Made by a program: the position numbers and the translations under genes
Part shown: positions 27,746 through 38,458 of the stretch, one piece after another
Layout of the letters: every line of letters starts with the position of its first letter
How positions within the stretch are numbered: the stretch's first letter is position 1
The notes under the pieces: generated by a model
What the model was told of the DNA's origin: nothing
Database searches by the model: none
The model's input: only the letters and a program-made list of their open reading frames with translations
Origin: Kordiimonas sediminis
Lineage (GTDB): Bacteria > Pseudomonadota > Alphaproteobacteria > Sphingomonadales > Kordiimonadaceae
Reading direction: 5' to 3'
Assembly: GCF_014656395.1 (NCBI RefSeq)
Contig: NZ_BNCI01000002.1
Coordinates: 1,302,001 to 1,366,000, forward strand
Length of the DNA: 64,000 bases

Positions 27746-28117
27746 TCAGGACGCATTATTACTGATAATGCCCGTACGCTCCAACTCGGCTGTGCAATAT
27801 CTAGCAATTGTATCCAACAGTTGACGATTGTTTGCGTCCACTTCATTCCGCGACAGCTGCATCGTCAAATTTAGATATGTTTCCATATCCAGTCTTTTTT
27901 CAAACTCTTTTACCGTACAATCACTTAGCGCCTCGCACACGGCTTCACCAAAAGCCGGTACGCAGTCCTTCATGATACGCTGCTTGTCTACTGCCAACAG
28001 ATCTTGCGGAATATTCTGTGCTGCCACCGGCACCGAGCCTGAAATAATAATGCCTACAGCAGCCAAAAGGTTTAAATTTTTCAACACGTTCACAGTCCTT
28101 TGATCAATTTGATGCAT
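27746..28117 (-). CDS. Exported protein of unknown function with four cysteines
   Basis: A 123-residue protein with an N-terminal signal peptide (hydrophobic core LLAAVGIIISGSV, cleavage near VAAQ). The mature part is mostly helical and contains four Cys residues (near DCVPAF, AVCEAL, DCTV and RYCTAE) that could form two periplasmic disulfides. I do not recognise a family. ATG at 28117 follows GAGAGG. It is divergent from msrA, so a link with oxidative protein repair in the envelope is conceivable but unproven. Confidence 0.65.
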   Translation of the reverse strand: MHQIDQRTVNVLKNLNLLAAVGIIISGSVPVAAQNIPQDLLAVDKQRIMKDCVPAFGEAVCEALSDCTVKEFEKRLDMETYLNLTMQLSRNEVDANNRQLLDTIARYCTAELERTGIISNNAS

Positions 28118-28191
28118 TTTGCCTCTCGACAATAGTCAAAAGCAACCACATATTCTTCCAAACATTAGTAAACTGGAAAAAGGACAGTAAA

Positions 28192-28662
28192 ATGGCGACT
28201 GCTACTTTTGGCGCTGGATGCTTTTGGGGCGTCGAAGAATTATACCGCACAACAGATGGTGTAACTTCAACCTCTGTCGGATATATGGGCGGCACAGTTG
28301 ATAACCCAACCTACGAACAGGTCTGCACCGACACAACGGGACACGCCGAAGTCGTCCACATAGAATATGATCCAGACGTCATAGAATACGGCAAACTTGT
28401 TGATATTTTCTTCGACAACCATAACCCGACAGAACTGAACCGTCAGGGACCAGACACAGGCACACAGTATAGAACCGTTGTTTTCTATCATGATATGGAA
28501 CAAAAAGACGTCGCACAGCAGAAGAAAGAGGAAGTCATCGCGTCTGGTCGTTTCAAACGTGATGTCGTGACACAGATTGTTCCGGCTGAACCCTTCTGGC
28601 CGGCAGAAGAATATCATCAGCAGTATTTGAAAAAGCGCGGCATGACCAGTTGCCACATCTAA
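28192..28662 (+). CDS. msrA: Peptide methionine-S-sulfoxide reductase
   Basis: A 156-residue MsrA, reducing methionine-S-sulfoxide in proteins. The catalytic GCFWG motif sits at residues 9-13, VGYMGG and HAEVVHIEYDP follow, then FFDNHNPTELNRQGPDTGTQYRT. The C-terminal Cys (MTSC) may recycle the active Cys. No signal peptide, so cytoplasmic. Length is that of a single-domain MsrA without MsrB fusion. Confidence 0.95.
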   Translation: MATATFGAGCFWGVEELYRTTDGVTSTSVGYMGGTVDNPTYEQVCTDTTGHAEVVHIEYDPDVIEYGKLVDIFFDNHNPTELNRQGPDTGTQYRTVVFYHDMEQKDVAQQKKEEVIASGRFKRDVVTQIVPAEPFWPAEEYHQQYLKKRGMTSCHI

Positions 28663-28686
28663 ATGAAATCAAGTTACTTCAAATAA

Positions 28687-28712
28687 AAAGGGGCCCAAGA
28701 CGGCCCCTTTTC
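28687..28712. terminator. Bidirectional intrinsic terminator
   Basis: AAAAGGGGCC and GGCCCCTTTT form a 10-bp stem over a 6-base loop between the convergent msrA and zur genes; A- and T-runs on both sides allow action in both directions. Confidence 0.88.
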
Positions 28713-28725
28713 TATGAGCATACTA

Positions 28726-29181
28726 TTATGCGCAGCTGCGACAGGTACCGTGCAATTCCACAGTTTGGGACGATATTTTAAACTGCGCACGCTTCGCTGC
28801 CAGCTCAATTTCCCGGGTCATCTGCTCTGATGTTACCTCTTCAATACCGGAGCAGGAATCACAGATTAAAAACTGACTGACATGGCTTTTGCCTGGGTGC
28901 GGGCAACCAACATAGGCATTCAGGGACTGGATTTTATGGACGAAGCCTTCTTCCATCAAAAAGTCCAGCGCACGATAAACGGTTGGCGGCTTGGCTGACC
29001 CGCCTTCAGCTGCCAATTGATCAAGTAAATCATAGGCTTTTACAGCTTTATGCCCCTGCCAAACCATTTGTAAAACCTGACGCCGCAACTTGGTAAACCG
29101 TGTTCCGCGTTCTGTACAAATGCGCTCTGCTTCATCAAGAGCATCCTGAATACATGCGTTATGATCATGACTTTCGTGCAC
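28726..29181 (-). CDS. zur: Zinc-uptake regulator, Fur family
   Basis: A 151-residue Fur-family repressor. The winged-helix N-domain has RGTRFTKLRRQVLQMVW and KPPTVYRALDFL; the C-domain holds the structural zinc site with CDSC and CRSC pairs, and a His/Cys cluster (GCPHPGKSHVSQF) of Zur type. In Zur proteins, zinc-bound protein represses uptake genes. Start is GTG, with AGGGGAA seven bases upstream. A His/Asp-rich TonB receptor in this window (58306) is a likely target. Confidence 0.87.
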   Translation of the reverse strand: MHESHDHNACIQDALDEAERICTERGTRFTKLRRQVLQMVWQGHKAVKAYDLLDQLAAEGGSAKPPTVYRALDFLMEEGFVHKIQSLNAYVGCPHPGKSHVSQFLICDSCSGIEEVTSEQMTREIELAAKRAQFKISSQTVELHGTCRSCA

Positions 29182-29389
29182 GAGTAATTCCCCTAATTTT
29201 CGACAATCCTATCGACTTTACTCCCTCGGGTAAACAGTGAATTCTGAAAGTCTCATATCCCCTGAAATGACTATTGTTTGAAAAAAATAATCTTATGCGA
29301 GATTTCATCAAACACCAAGGTCACGCCCCCTGAACAAGCTATTGCCTTGACGGCATCAATGGTGTTTTATACCTTAACAAAAGGTAAAT

Positions 29390-30517
29390 ATGCCACGGTT
29401 TGCGGGGAAGAATCGAGTCGACTTTAATTGCTGTAGGCAAGCAGAAAAGAGACGTTCAGATATGGAAACCAAGTTCGACGCCCTGGCTACTTTCGAGAAC
29501 ATTACCCATACCGGTGATACCAAACAACCGCAGGAACTACAGGATGCAATCATCAAAAATCTGACCGCGATTTTTGATCCACTTCCGTTTGGCTATATTA
29601 TCCATCATTCTTCTGGCATCAAGTTCGCGAACAAAGCAGCCTGTGACATTCTTGAAGTCGATAAAGACAGCATCCTGGACACCTATTTCATGAAATATGT
29701 GACCTCTAATGCGCAAGCGGATGTCAAAGCACTCTTTCTGCAGGCCTTCAAATCTGGTGCAAATAACGAATTGCGCGAGATCAGGATCCCCCAAAAGGAC
29801 GCAGAATCCAGAATTGTTGATGTTACAATTGCCCGCTTGCCTTGGGACGGCAAAGGCACACCGCTTGTACAGTTAATACTGGAAGACAATACGGAACACC
29901 TGCGTAAAGAAGCGCAGTTGGTTCAACTGTCCTCCCTTGATCCGCTTACCGGCGCGCAAAACCGCAGAAGTTTTACTGAGTATTATGAACGTGTCTTCAA
30001 CCTCTTTAAAGGCGATAGTTTTGGACTGATTTTGTTTGACCTCGATCACTTCAAGAAAGTCAATGACACATACGGCCATGAAGGCGGTGACATGGCCCTG
30101 CAAATAACTGTCGTATGCACAGAAGCCATTCTGGCCCGCAAAACCGTAGAATTAAAACGCGATCAACAACGCCCTATGCTTGCACGGGTCGGCGGAGAAG
30201 AGTTTGCAATCTTCATTCCCCATGCAGACTTGCCAGAAACACTTGAAATAGCAGAGTCGGTAAGGGAAGCAATCGCAGAGCAGGAAATCATAACACAGTC
30301 AGATACTTTTCAAATCGCGGCGAGCATGGGAGTTGCCAGTGCAACGTTTGATAAGCCGCGTCTGGACGAAGTAATGCGCCGTGCAGATGCTGCCCTATAT
30401 GCTGCGAAAGAAGGTGGCCGAAATCAGGTTGTTGCCGCACAAGACGACCATGCTGCCCCTCCTGAAGCCCAGCGTATCGCCCGGGCGGCTGACCGTCCCA
30501 AACTAACCGGAACATAA
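29390..30517 (+). CDS. PAS-GGDEF diguanylate cyclase
   Basis: A 375-residue cytoplasmic protein. A PAS domain (about 55-165, IIHHSSGIKFANKAACDIL) precedes a GGDEF domain (about 185-350) with DPLTGAQNRR, FDLDHFKKVNDTYGHEGGD and the active-site RVGGEEF, so it should make cyclic di-GMP. The inhibitory RxxD site is not intact: the residues five before GGEEF read RPML. ATG at 29390 has AAAAGG upstream; an internal ATG at 29462 would drop 24 residues. It stands alone after the divergent zur gene. Confidence 0.88.
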   Translation: MPRFAGKNRVDFNCCRQAEKRRSDMETKFDALATFENITHTGDTKQPQELQDAIIKNLTAIFDPLPFGYIIHHSSGIKFANKAACDILEVDKDSILDTYFMKYVTSNAQADVKALFLQAFKSGANNELREIRIPQKDAESRIVDVTIARLPWDGKGTPLVQLILEDNTEHLRKEAQLVQLSSLDPLTGAQNRRSFTEYYERVFNLFKGDSFGLILFDLDHFKKVNDTYGHEGGDMALQITVVCTEAILARKTVELKRDQQRPMLARVGGEEFAIFIPHADLPETLEIAESVREAIAEQEIITQSDTFQIAASMGVASATFDKPRLDEVMRRADAALYAAKEGGRNQVVAAQDDHAAPPEAQRIARAADRPKLTGT

Positions 30518-30609
30518 GTTGATACTGGGTGGTTAATGCTTGGTCACTGATTTTACTATTTGATCTGATGGGGAGCAAAAAGACCTGCTTCGTACCGCAT
30601 GAACAGCCT

Positions 30610-31761
30610 TTAGGCGAGACCACTGCCCTTGGGGGCAAGTGTAACCTGCCGATGTGTGGCAACAGAGAGTATCAAGCCATATGCTATCAGCCATGTTAGC
30701 ATCGCAGACCCGCCCCAGGAAACCATCGGTAGTGGCACGCCAACCACTGGCATAAGTCCCATAACCATCGCAACATTGATCAACACATATAAAAACAGCG
30801 TGATTGAAAGGCCGCTCGCCAGCAAGCGACCAAACTGACTGCGTGTACCAATACCGATTAACAAACCGTACAGTAATACAATTGTATATAAACTAAGCAG
30901 TATAACAGCGCCTATCAGGCCAAATTCTTCTGCCAAAACCGTGAAAATAAAATCCGTTTTCATTTCAGGCAAAAAGTTCAGCTGACTTTGCGTTCCTTGT
31001 AAAAACCCTTTTCCAGTCATGCCCCCGGACCCAAGCGCAATTTTTGACTGCGTTATCTGATACCCTGCACCCAAAGGGTCAGATTCTGGGTTCAGGAATG
31101 TTAAAACGCGGTTCTTTTGATAGTCGTGCAGAAACTGCCATCCGATCGGGATCGCAGCCGCAACGACCACACCGGCACTTACAAACAGCCAGGCAGGCAG
31201 ACCAGCCAAAAACAAAACAGCTGCACCGCCCGCAACAATCATAAGAGATGTCCCAAGATCTGGCTGGCGTACCACCAGAATCATCGGAACAATCAGAAGA
31301 ACTGCGGGAAAGACCAAGCTAACCAGACGCCTGCTTTGATAAAAGTCACGACCATGGAAATATCTGGCCAGTGCCAGAACCACCGCGATTTTCATTAACT
31401 CGGACGGCTGGATACGCATAAATCCAATATCAAGCCAGCGTTGCCCGCCCATACCGACTGCGCCAATCACTTCAACAGCCAGCAACATGGCCACGCCGAC
31501 AACCCATGCAGGATACGCAAGTGCCATCCAGATACGAATATCCGTCACAGCAATCATCAACATCAGGCAAACGCCCATCGCCAACCTGACAGACTGCGCA
31601 GCTGCCCATGGTTCCCAACTTCCACCAGCGACAGAATAAAGCATCACAAGCCCCGCACCGGCAATGGCAATATTTGTCAAAACAATAAACCAGTTCAAGC
31701 CAATAAATTTCTGGAAGATGTTCCGGTCAACCCGGCGAACGCTTAAAGATTTCTGCACCAT
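30610..31761 (-). CDS. rodA: Rod-shape SEDS glycosyltransferase RodA
   Basis: A 383-residue inner-membrane SEDS protein with about ten helices. The family motifs QPDLGTSLMIVAGG, LNPESDPLGAGYQ and EFGLIGAVILL are present, as is VGVPLPMVSWGGSAML near the end. It polymerises lipid II into glycan for side-wall growth together with PBP2. Its ATG is one base after the PBP2 stop. It is the last gene of mreB-mreC-mreD-mrdA-rodA. Confidence 0.96.
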   Translation of the reverse strand: MVQKSLSVRRVDRNIFQKFIGLNWFIVLTNIAIAGAGLVMLYSVAGGSWEPWAAAQSVRLAMGVCLMLMIAVTDIRIWMALAYPAWVVGVAMLLAVEVIGAVGMGGQRWLDIGFMRIQPSELMKIAVVLALARYFHGRDFYQSRRLVSLVFPAVLLIVPMILVVRQPDLGTSLMIVAGGAAVLFLAGLPAWLFVSAGVVVAAAIPIGWQFLHDYQKNRVLTFLNPESDPLGAGYQITQSKIALGSGGMTGKGFLQGTQSQLNFLPEMKTDFIFTVLAEEFGLIGAVILLSLYTIVLLYGLLIGIGTRSQFGRLLASGLSITLFLYVLINVAMVMGLMPVVGVPLPMVSWGGSAMLTWLIAYGLILSVATHRQVTLAPKGSGLA

Positions 31762-31762
31762 G

Positions 31763-33637
31763 TTACACCTGCTCGCCTTCGCTTAAAGCTGCTGGCTTTC
31801 TATTCAGAATCTCCAGAGCTTTATCCATCAGGTCACGACCGATAGGTGCGGCCACCTTGGCGCCTCCGCCCCCATGCTGCACTAAAACTGCAACTGCAAA
31901 CTTAGGGTCTTCGACCGGTGCATATCCGACAAACAGCGCATGATCACGTGCATTCCACGGCAAATCTTCATTATCCAGTACCCCAGTTGTCCGCCGTTCT
32001 TCCAGTGTAATACGCCGCACCTGGGCTGTACCAGTTTTTCCTGCCTGCTTTGGCATGTCTTTGGCACGCCTATAGTCGTGGGCAGACCCTCTCAGCTCCA
32101 TAACCTTTTCCATGCCGCGACGCGCAGACCGCATATGCAAGGGGTTTACATCCATTGACCGGAAGTCAGACCGTATGCCCCTGTCTTCTGCAGGCAGTTC
32201 CCCTACTCCCAACAACTGTCGTGTCAGACGCGGCATGATCTCTCTGCCACTGGCAATACGGCTTGTCATCACTGCTAATTGTAGCGGTGTGGCCAAAAAG
32301 GCGCCTTGCCCAATCGACACATTGAGTGTTTCCCCTAAATACCAGGGCTGGTTCATAACGGCACGTTTCCAGCGCCGGTCTGGCACCAGACCTGACCGTA
32401 CCCCTTCCAAATCAATATCAAATGCCTGCCCCAGGCCAAAACGGCGGGCCATATCAGCCAGGTCATCAATATCCATCTGTTCTGCAATTTTGTAGAAATA
32501 GACATCGCAGCTCTGGCCGATAGCGTCCAACAAGTCCAGTTTGCCGTGTCCACCCCTGCGCCAGCAGTGAAATATCTGTTTGCCCAGCCCATGGCGGCCA
32601 TTACAGAAAAACTCTGTCTCTGGCGTGATTATTCCTTTTTCAAGGGCGGCCAGTGCAACCACCATTTTAATAGTAGATCCCGGTGGATAGACCCCTGCAA
32701 GTGACTTGTTCAATAGCGGTTTACGCGGATCTGACAGAAGCGCATTCCAGTTCTCTACGCTCATGCCTTGTGTGAATGCATTGGGATCAAAAGTCGGCGC
32801 AGATGCGAGCGCATGTATCTCCCCTGTTTCCACAGACATTACAACCGCACCTGCAGAAGCCTCGCCCAGACGTTCCGTTGCATATTCCTGCAGTTCCAGA
32901 TCAATCGTCAGCGCAACATTACCGCCGGCCTCACTTCGCTCCCTACCCGGAAGCTCCCGAATTTCACGACCTACGGAATTCACTTCAACGCGTCTTGTCC
33001 CCGCCATGCCGCGCAGATGATCCTCAAAACGGCGCTCCAGTCCCTCCCGACCGACTTTAAACCCAGGCAATTGATAGAGAGGATTTAAAGAAACATCATC
33101 CTCGCCAGGCGACGCAACATACCCAACTAGATGAGAGACACTTTTCCCGGCCGGGTAATCACGGGTAACGCCAGCGTCTGGCAAAATACCCGGCAAATCA
33201 TGCATTTCTGCGTTTATTCTGGAAAAGCTCGACCAATTCAAATTCTGCTTTAACGTGACAGGAACAAATTTGCGCTGTCGTTTGATCTGACGTTCAATGC
33301 GAACAATCTGCTTTTCTTCCAGATCAATAATGCCGCTGATCTCTTTCAGCGTTGCCGAAAGGTCTGAGGTTTGTTCAGGGATAAGAAAAACCCGGAAGTC
33401 TTTCTTGTTGGTTGCAAGCCTGCGCCCTTTTCTGTCGAGTATCTCACCGCGTTCCGGCGCAATAAGACGCAGACTGATCCGGTTTTTATCGGCCCGCAAC
33501 TTATATTTGTCGCCTTCCTTGATAGATAAATAATATAGCCGTCCACCAAGAATAGACATACATACAGCCTGCACACCTCCGACAATGAAGGCACGGCGCG
33601 AAAACATATGATATCGAAGTCCTTCGCGGGTTACCAT
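31763..33637 (-). CDS. mrdA: Penicillin-binding protein 2
   Basis: A 624-residue transpeptidase. An N-terminal membrane anchor (about 16-36) is followed by the pedestal domain (RGEILDRKGRRLATN) and the transpeptidase with STIK at about residue 321, SCD in the second motif and KTGTAQ in the third. It crosslinks side-wall peptidoglycan with RodA. It is 6 bp after mreD. The length is that of class B PBP2. Confidence 0.95.
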   Translation of the reverse strand: MVTREGLRYHMFSRRAFIVGGVQAVCMSILGGRLYYLSIKEGDKYKLRADKNRISLRLIAPERGEILDRKGRRLATNKKDFRVFLIPEQTSDLSATLKEISGIIDLEEKQIVRIERQIKRQRKFVPVTLKQNLNWSSFSRINAEMHDLPGILPDAGVTRDYPAGKSVSHLVGYVASPGEDDVSLNPLYQLPGFKVGREGLERRFEDHLRGMAGTRRVEVNSVGREIRELPGRERSEAGGNVALTIDLELQEYATERLGEASAGAVVMSVETGEIHALASAPTFDPNAFTQGMSVENWNALLSDPRKPLLNKSLAGVYPPGSTIKMVVALAALEKGIITPETEFFCNGRHGLGKQIFHCWRRGGHGKLDLLDAIGQSCDVYFYKIAEQMDIDDLADMARRFGLGQAFDIDLEGVRSGLVPDRRWKRAVMNQPWYLGETLNVSIGQGAFLATPLQLAVMTSRIASGREIMPRLTRQLLGVGELPAEDRGIRSDFRSMDVNPLHMRSARRGMEKVMELRGSAHDYRRAKDMPKQAGKTGTAQVRRITLEERRTTGVLDNEDLPWNARDHALFVGYAPVEDPKFAVAVLVQHGGGGAKVAAPIGRDLMDKALEILNRKPAALSEGEQV

Positions 33638-33643
33638 GGAAGC

Positions 33644-34150
33644 TTACAAAAACGCCTTTCTAAAACGACCCAGCAGCAAGGCTACCGGAGCATATGCAAA
33701 TAGTGTCACCAACCACTGTGTCAGATGCGGCACCACGGGCCACATTTCTCGGTTGATCATAGACATTAATGCCCAGGACATAGTGTATAATACCACGGTC
33801 AAAAGCCCAAATGTCCCCCACTGGAAAACTGCACTTTTTCCTCTGTAATGCTTTAACTGATTCAGAACAAAAAATCTGGTTAAGACCAGCATTGCCATAT
33901 TCATACCCAGCGGCACATCCAACCATAAGTCCAGCATAAAGCCCACAAAGGCACAGGCACCGTACGGCAATAGCAAGGGCCTGTAGGACATATAGTAGAA
34001 CACTGAAATCAGCACTAAATGTGGCATGGTCACATTTGCTGCCCCCGTCCCGATCGGCAGCAACATAATTATTGCCATCAGCAGGGTGATCAGCAGCGGT
34101 ATAAAGCCCGGCAGTCCAAACCGCGTCATATTGGGGCGAAGGTTTTTCAT
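33644..34150 (-). CDS. mreD: Rod-shape protein MreD
   Basis: A 168-residue integral membrane protein with five or six helices, typical size and hydrophobicity for MreD. Its position between mreC and mrdA, and the 4-base ATGA overlap with mreC, make the assignment safe though sequence conservation is low. It bridges MreC to the cell-wall machinery. Confidence 0.9.
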   Translation of the reverse strand: MKNLRPNMTRFGLPGFIPLLITLLMAIIMLLPIGTGAANVTMPHLVLISVFYYMSYRPLLLPYGACAFVGFMLDLWLDVPLGMNMAMLVLTRFFVLNQLKHYRGKSAVFQWGTFGLLTVVLYTMSWALMSMINREMWPVVPHLTQWLVTLFAYAPVALLLGRFRKAFL

Positions 34151-35058
34151 GACCCTGTCTCACCTTCTGGCTGCGCAGGCGCTGCCGTCTGTTCATCAGG
34201 GCGAACAGCCTCCGGTGGCAACGTCTGATAATCCAGAACCCGAAGAAAATCGAGACGCGTCATAAGGGCCGTAGTTTCAACAAATATCTGACCATCAACA
34301 ACCGAATGCACTGTTCCAACAGGGATATTCGCCGGAAATGCACCACCGTGACCAGAGGTAAACAGTTGCTCCCCTACTGCTGGGATCTTATCTTCATTCA
34401 TAAAGGTCAATTTCAGCAGTTGGCTGTTCTGGCCTTCGATGATTGCCAATATGCCAGAGCCATCAATACGGACAGGGACCCGGCTATTCAAATCAGTGAT
34501 CAGCAATACCCGGCTAGACATATAGCCAACATCAAGCACACGTCCCACAAGGCCCTCTTCATTCACAACAGGCGCATTGCGGCGGATAGTGTCTTTTGAC
34601 CCCGCATTGATGAGTATGCTGCGCTCAAAAGCACCGCCACCAACACCGACAACACGCGCAGTTGCAAGCGCCGGAATATGAGAAACTGGCACCTTCAACA
34701 TCCGGCGCAGGCTTTCATTTTCCCGCGCTAATTGCTGTGCAGACGCCCGCCATAATTTCAGGCTTTCATTCTCTTCCCGAAGGCTTTGGTTCTCCAGAAA
34801 GACATCGGATACGCCGGCCAGACGCTCAAATAGCTTCTGACTGGCATCAATAGGCTTTTCAAGAAGGATCAATACCGGAAGGACAATATCATTGGCATAG
34901 GCACGTATTACCCGCGGCGCACCAGCTCCAAAAGCTTCCAGTGTCATAAGAGTGGCGGACAGCGCGATATAGAAATAGAAGACAAGACGTCCCTTACCCC
35001 CGACACGCTGCATCGCCCCTATAGGGGTTCGCGCAGTTCTCGAACTGATTTCCTGCAT
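34147..35058 (-). CDS. mreC: Rod-shape protein MreC
   Basis: A 303-residue bitopic protein: one N-terminal helix (about 26-45), a coiled-coil segment (about 75-120, rich in Glu, Leu and Arg) and a periplasmic beta domain with ARVVGVGGGAFERSILIN and GLVGRVLDVG. A Pro/Ala-rich tail follows. It scaffolds PBP2 and RodA. AGGGGCGG precedes the ATG. Confidence 0.94.
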   Translation of the reverse strand: MQEISSRTARTPIGAMQRVGGKGRLVFYFYIALSATLMTLEAFGAGAPRVIRAYANDIVLPVLILLEKPIDASQKLFERLAGVSDVFLENQSLREENESLKLWRASAQQLARENESLRRMLKVPVSHIPALATARVVGVGGGAFERSILINAGSKDTIRRNAPVVNEEGLVGRVLDVGYMSSRVLLITDLNSRVPVRIDGSGILAIIEGQNSQLLKLTFMNEDKIPAVGEQLFTSGHGGAFPANIPVGTVHSVVDGQIFVETTALMTRLDFLRVLDYQTLPPEAVRPDEQTAAPAQPEGETGS

Positions 35059-35114
35059 AACCGCCCCTGCTCTACCAAATGGTCAGCCCTGGTTTCAGTC
35101 AACCCTGTTAATGT

Positions 35115-36439
<1,325 letters not shown>

Positions 36440-36475
36440 AAAACGTCGCCGCCACCGAAAGTGAGACAGCGACGC
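36440..36475 (-). terminator. Intrinsic terminator after leuA
   Basis: On the - strand CGTCGC and GCGACG form a stem, with a further CAC/GTG pair inside, followed directly by TTTTT. It lies 18 bp after the leuA stop. Confidence 0.8.
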
Positions 36476-36492
36476 AACATAGTCTAATGACC

Positions 36493-38043
36493 CTATGCGG
36501 TCAGTGCTTCTGGTGCAGTTTTCTCCCGCTTAACCAAAAGTTTGTTAACAGCAGAAATATAGGCACGGGCGGCGGCTGTGACCGTGTCTTCATGTGCCCC
36601 CTGACCGTTAACAGTCCTGCCGTTTTCTTCCAGTCTGACTGTACATTCCGCTTGGGCATCGGTGCCTTGGGTCACTGCATGAACCTGGAACAATTGCAGA
36701 TGCGGCTCCATCCCGGTAACAGTTTTAATGGCATTGAATGCAGCATCAACTGGACCAGAGCCATACACAACAACAGACTTGTCATCCCCGGCATCAGAAA
36801 TGGTAATGTCGGAAACAGCCTTCCCGTCAGAGGATGAATATGTGTTAACCCGTACCAACTGGAACCGATTGGATGCAGTCGCTACCTCGTCATCCACAAG
36901 TGCGATGATATCCTCGTCATAGATATTTTTCTTACGGTCACCCAATTCTTTAAAGCGGCGGAAGCAATCGTGGAATGCATTGTCGCCCAACTGGTACCCC
37001 AGTTCTTTAAGCTTATCTGCGAACGCATGACGACCAGAGTGTTTGCCCATAACAAGAGTTGTTTTGGTAACGCCCACACTTTCAGGTGTCATAATTTCGT
37101 AGGTTTCCGCGTTTTTCAGCATACCGTCCTGATGGATACCGCTTTCATGGGCAAAAGCATTGGCGCCAACAATCGACTTGTTATTCTGTACACTGAACCC
37201 TGTAACCGTTGATACAAGACGGCTTGCGCGCATAATTTCTTTGGTTTCAATTCCGGTATGATACGGCAATACATCACCCCGGGTTTTAATCGCCATAACG
37301 ATTTCTTCCATCGCGGCATTGCCTGCTCGCTCACCAATACCGTTGATCGTACATTCAACCTGCCGCGCACCGCCAGCAATCCCCGCCAGCGAGTTTGCAA
37401 CGGCAAGGCCCAGATCATTGTGGCAATGTGTCGAGAAAATTGCCTTGTCTGCGTCTGGAACCCGTGCAATCACCGAACGGAACATCTCTGCATATTCGTC
37501 TGGCGTTGCATAGCCAACAGTATCAGGCAGATTAATCGTGGTGGCACCGGCACGAATTGCTGTCTCTACCGCCTTGCAAAGAAAGTCGATTTCTGTTCGG
37601 GTCGCATCTTCTGCGGACCATTCCACATTAGGGATCAGATTTCGTGCATGGCTGACAGATTTATGGATTGCCTCAATCACCTCATCGGGCTGCATCTGCA
37701 GTTTATATTCCATATGAAGCGGGCTGGTGGCAATGAAAGTATGGATGCGGCCGTTCGCAGCACCCTTTAATGCCTCAGCGGCGCGGTCAATATCACCGAG
37801 GGCGGCCCGAGCCAGCGAACAAATACTTGAATTCTGTATCTGTTTGGCAATTGCCTGCACACACTCAAAATCACCGTTGGATGCAATGGCAAAACCGGCC
37901 TCAATCACATCAACATGCATCGCTTCCAGAACCTCGGCTATGCGCAGCTTTTCCTCAAGCGTCATAGAAGCGCCCGGAGACTGCTCCCCATCGCGTAATG
38001 TAGTATCAAATATATAGACTCTGTCGGCATCAGATTGCGACAT
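36493..38043 (-). CDS. leuA: 2-isopropylmalate synthase
   Basis: A 516-residue enzyme of the DRE-TIM family that condenses acetyl-CoA and 2-oxoisovalerate, the first step to leucine. [15 protein letters not shown] is at the N-terminus, [18 protein letters not shown] carries metal-binding His residues, and the C-terminal 130 residues form the leucine-sensing regulatory domain. I chose ATG 38043 because AAGGA lies eight bases upstream; the ATG at 38052 has no spacer to it. A Leu-rich upstream ORF and alternative hairpins suggest attenuation. Confidence 0.96.
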   Translation of the reverse strand: MSQSDADRVYIFDTTLRDGEQSPGASMTLEEKLRIAEVLEAMHVDVIEAGFAIASNGDFECVQAIAKQIQNSSICSLARAALGDIDRAAEALKGAANGRIHTFIATSPLHMEYKLQMQPDEVIEAIHKSVSHARNLIPNVEWSAEDATRTEIDFLCKAVETAIRAGATTINLPDTVGYATPDEYAEMFRSVIARVPDADKAIFSTHCHNDLGLAVANSLAGIAGGARQVECTINGIGERAGNAAMEEIVMAIKTRGDVLPYHTGIETKEIMRASRLVSTVTGFSVQNNKSIVGANAFAHESGIHQDGMLKNAETYEIMTPESVGVTKTTLVMGKHSGRHAFADKLKELGYQLGDNAFHDCFRRFKELGDRKKNIYDEDIIALVDDEVATASNRFQLVRVNTYSSSDGKAVSDITISDAGDDKSVVVYGSGPVDAAFNAIKTVTGMEPHLQLFQVHAVTQGTDAQAECTVRLEENGRTVNGQGAHEDTVTAAARAYISAVNKLLVKREKTAPEALTA

Positions 38044-38084
38044 CTTCTTCATCCTTAGTAAATGTAAATAAATAGATTTTTTGT

Positions 38085-38158
38085 TACGGCTATACCCTTA
38101 AGCACCAGAACCCAGCCGTCCGTAGCCGTGTGCTTAAGGGCCTATAAGTCGGCCAGCA
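38085..38158 (-). promoter_or_regulatory. Candidate leucine attenuator upstream of leuA
   Basis: In the - strand transcript four segments can pair in exclusive ways. Segment 1 GTGCTGGCC (38158-38150) pairs with segment 2 GGCCCTTAAGCAC (38142-38130, one bulge). Segment 2 also pairs with segment 3 GTGCTTAAGGG (38105-38095), an 11-bp perfect stem. ACGGCT at 38129-38124 or 38119-38114 pairs with segment 4 AGCCGT (38090-38085). Segment 1 follows the run of Leu codons of the leader ORF, and its stop is inside segment 2, as in classical attenuators. Against it: segment 4 is followed by AACAAAAAATC, not a clean U-run. Confidence 0.5.
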
Positions 38159-38289
38159 CCTAGAAGGAGTAGAGACGCAAGTAGACCAGTGGATAGTAGA
38201 AGATACAAGCGTGCCTGCGCTTCCGCTTTTGCGGCGCGACTAATGGCAATAGCCTTGGCTTTGTTACGCTTGGTGTTCACTTTCACCAT
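38134..38289 (-). CDS. Leu-rich leader ORF or small membrane protein before leuA
   Basis: A 48- to 51-residue ORF, ending 90 bp before leuA. The N-terminus is basic and Ala-rich; the last 24 residues contain eleven Leu, including runs of three and four. Five of the eleven Leu codons are CTA and none is CTG, unlike neighbouring genes, which favour CTG; CTA is the control codon used in enteric leu leaders. This supports a leucine leader peptide. Start is unclear: ATG 38289 has no spacer to GAAGGG, while GTG 38280 has nine bases. A genuine one-helix membrane protein remains possible. Confidence 0.5.
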   Translation of the reverse strand: MVKVNTKRNKAKAIAISRAAKAEAQARLYLLLSTGLLASLLLLGAGRLIGP

Positions 38290-38329
38290 CCCTTCGAAAT
38301 CAATTTTGTAATGGTTATCCAGAAGCCCC

Positions 38330-38362
38330 CTACTTGGCAAGCCCTATGTGCAGCTTTTTCAT
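38330..38362 (-). CDS. Ten-codon upstream ORF in leuA leader
   Basis: MKKLHIGLAK with AGGTG seven bases before its ATG, upstream of the Leu-rich ORF. It may be translated, but carries only two Leu codons (CTG, CTT). It could be chance. Confidence 0.25.
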   Translation of the reverse strand: MKKLHIGLAK

Positions 38363-38458
38363 GATTTTTCACCTAATGTTTGCAGAAGGAGGAACAAAAG
38401 TTTACGGTTTTCATCTTCAATAGTAAAAATTCTATGAGTAAGGGGGGACTTCACCACT

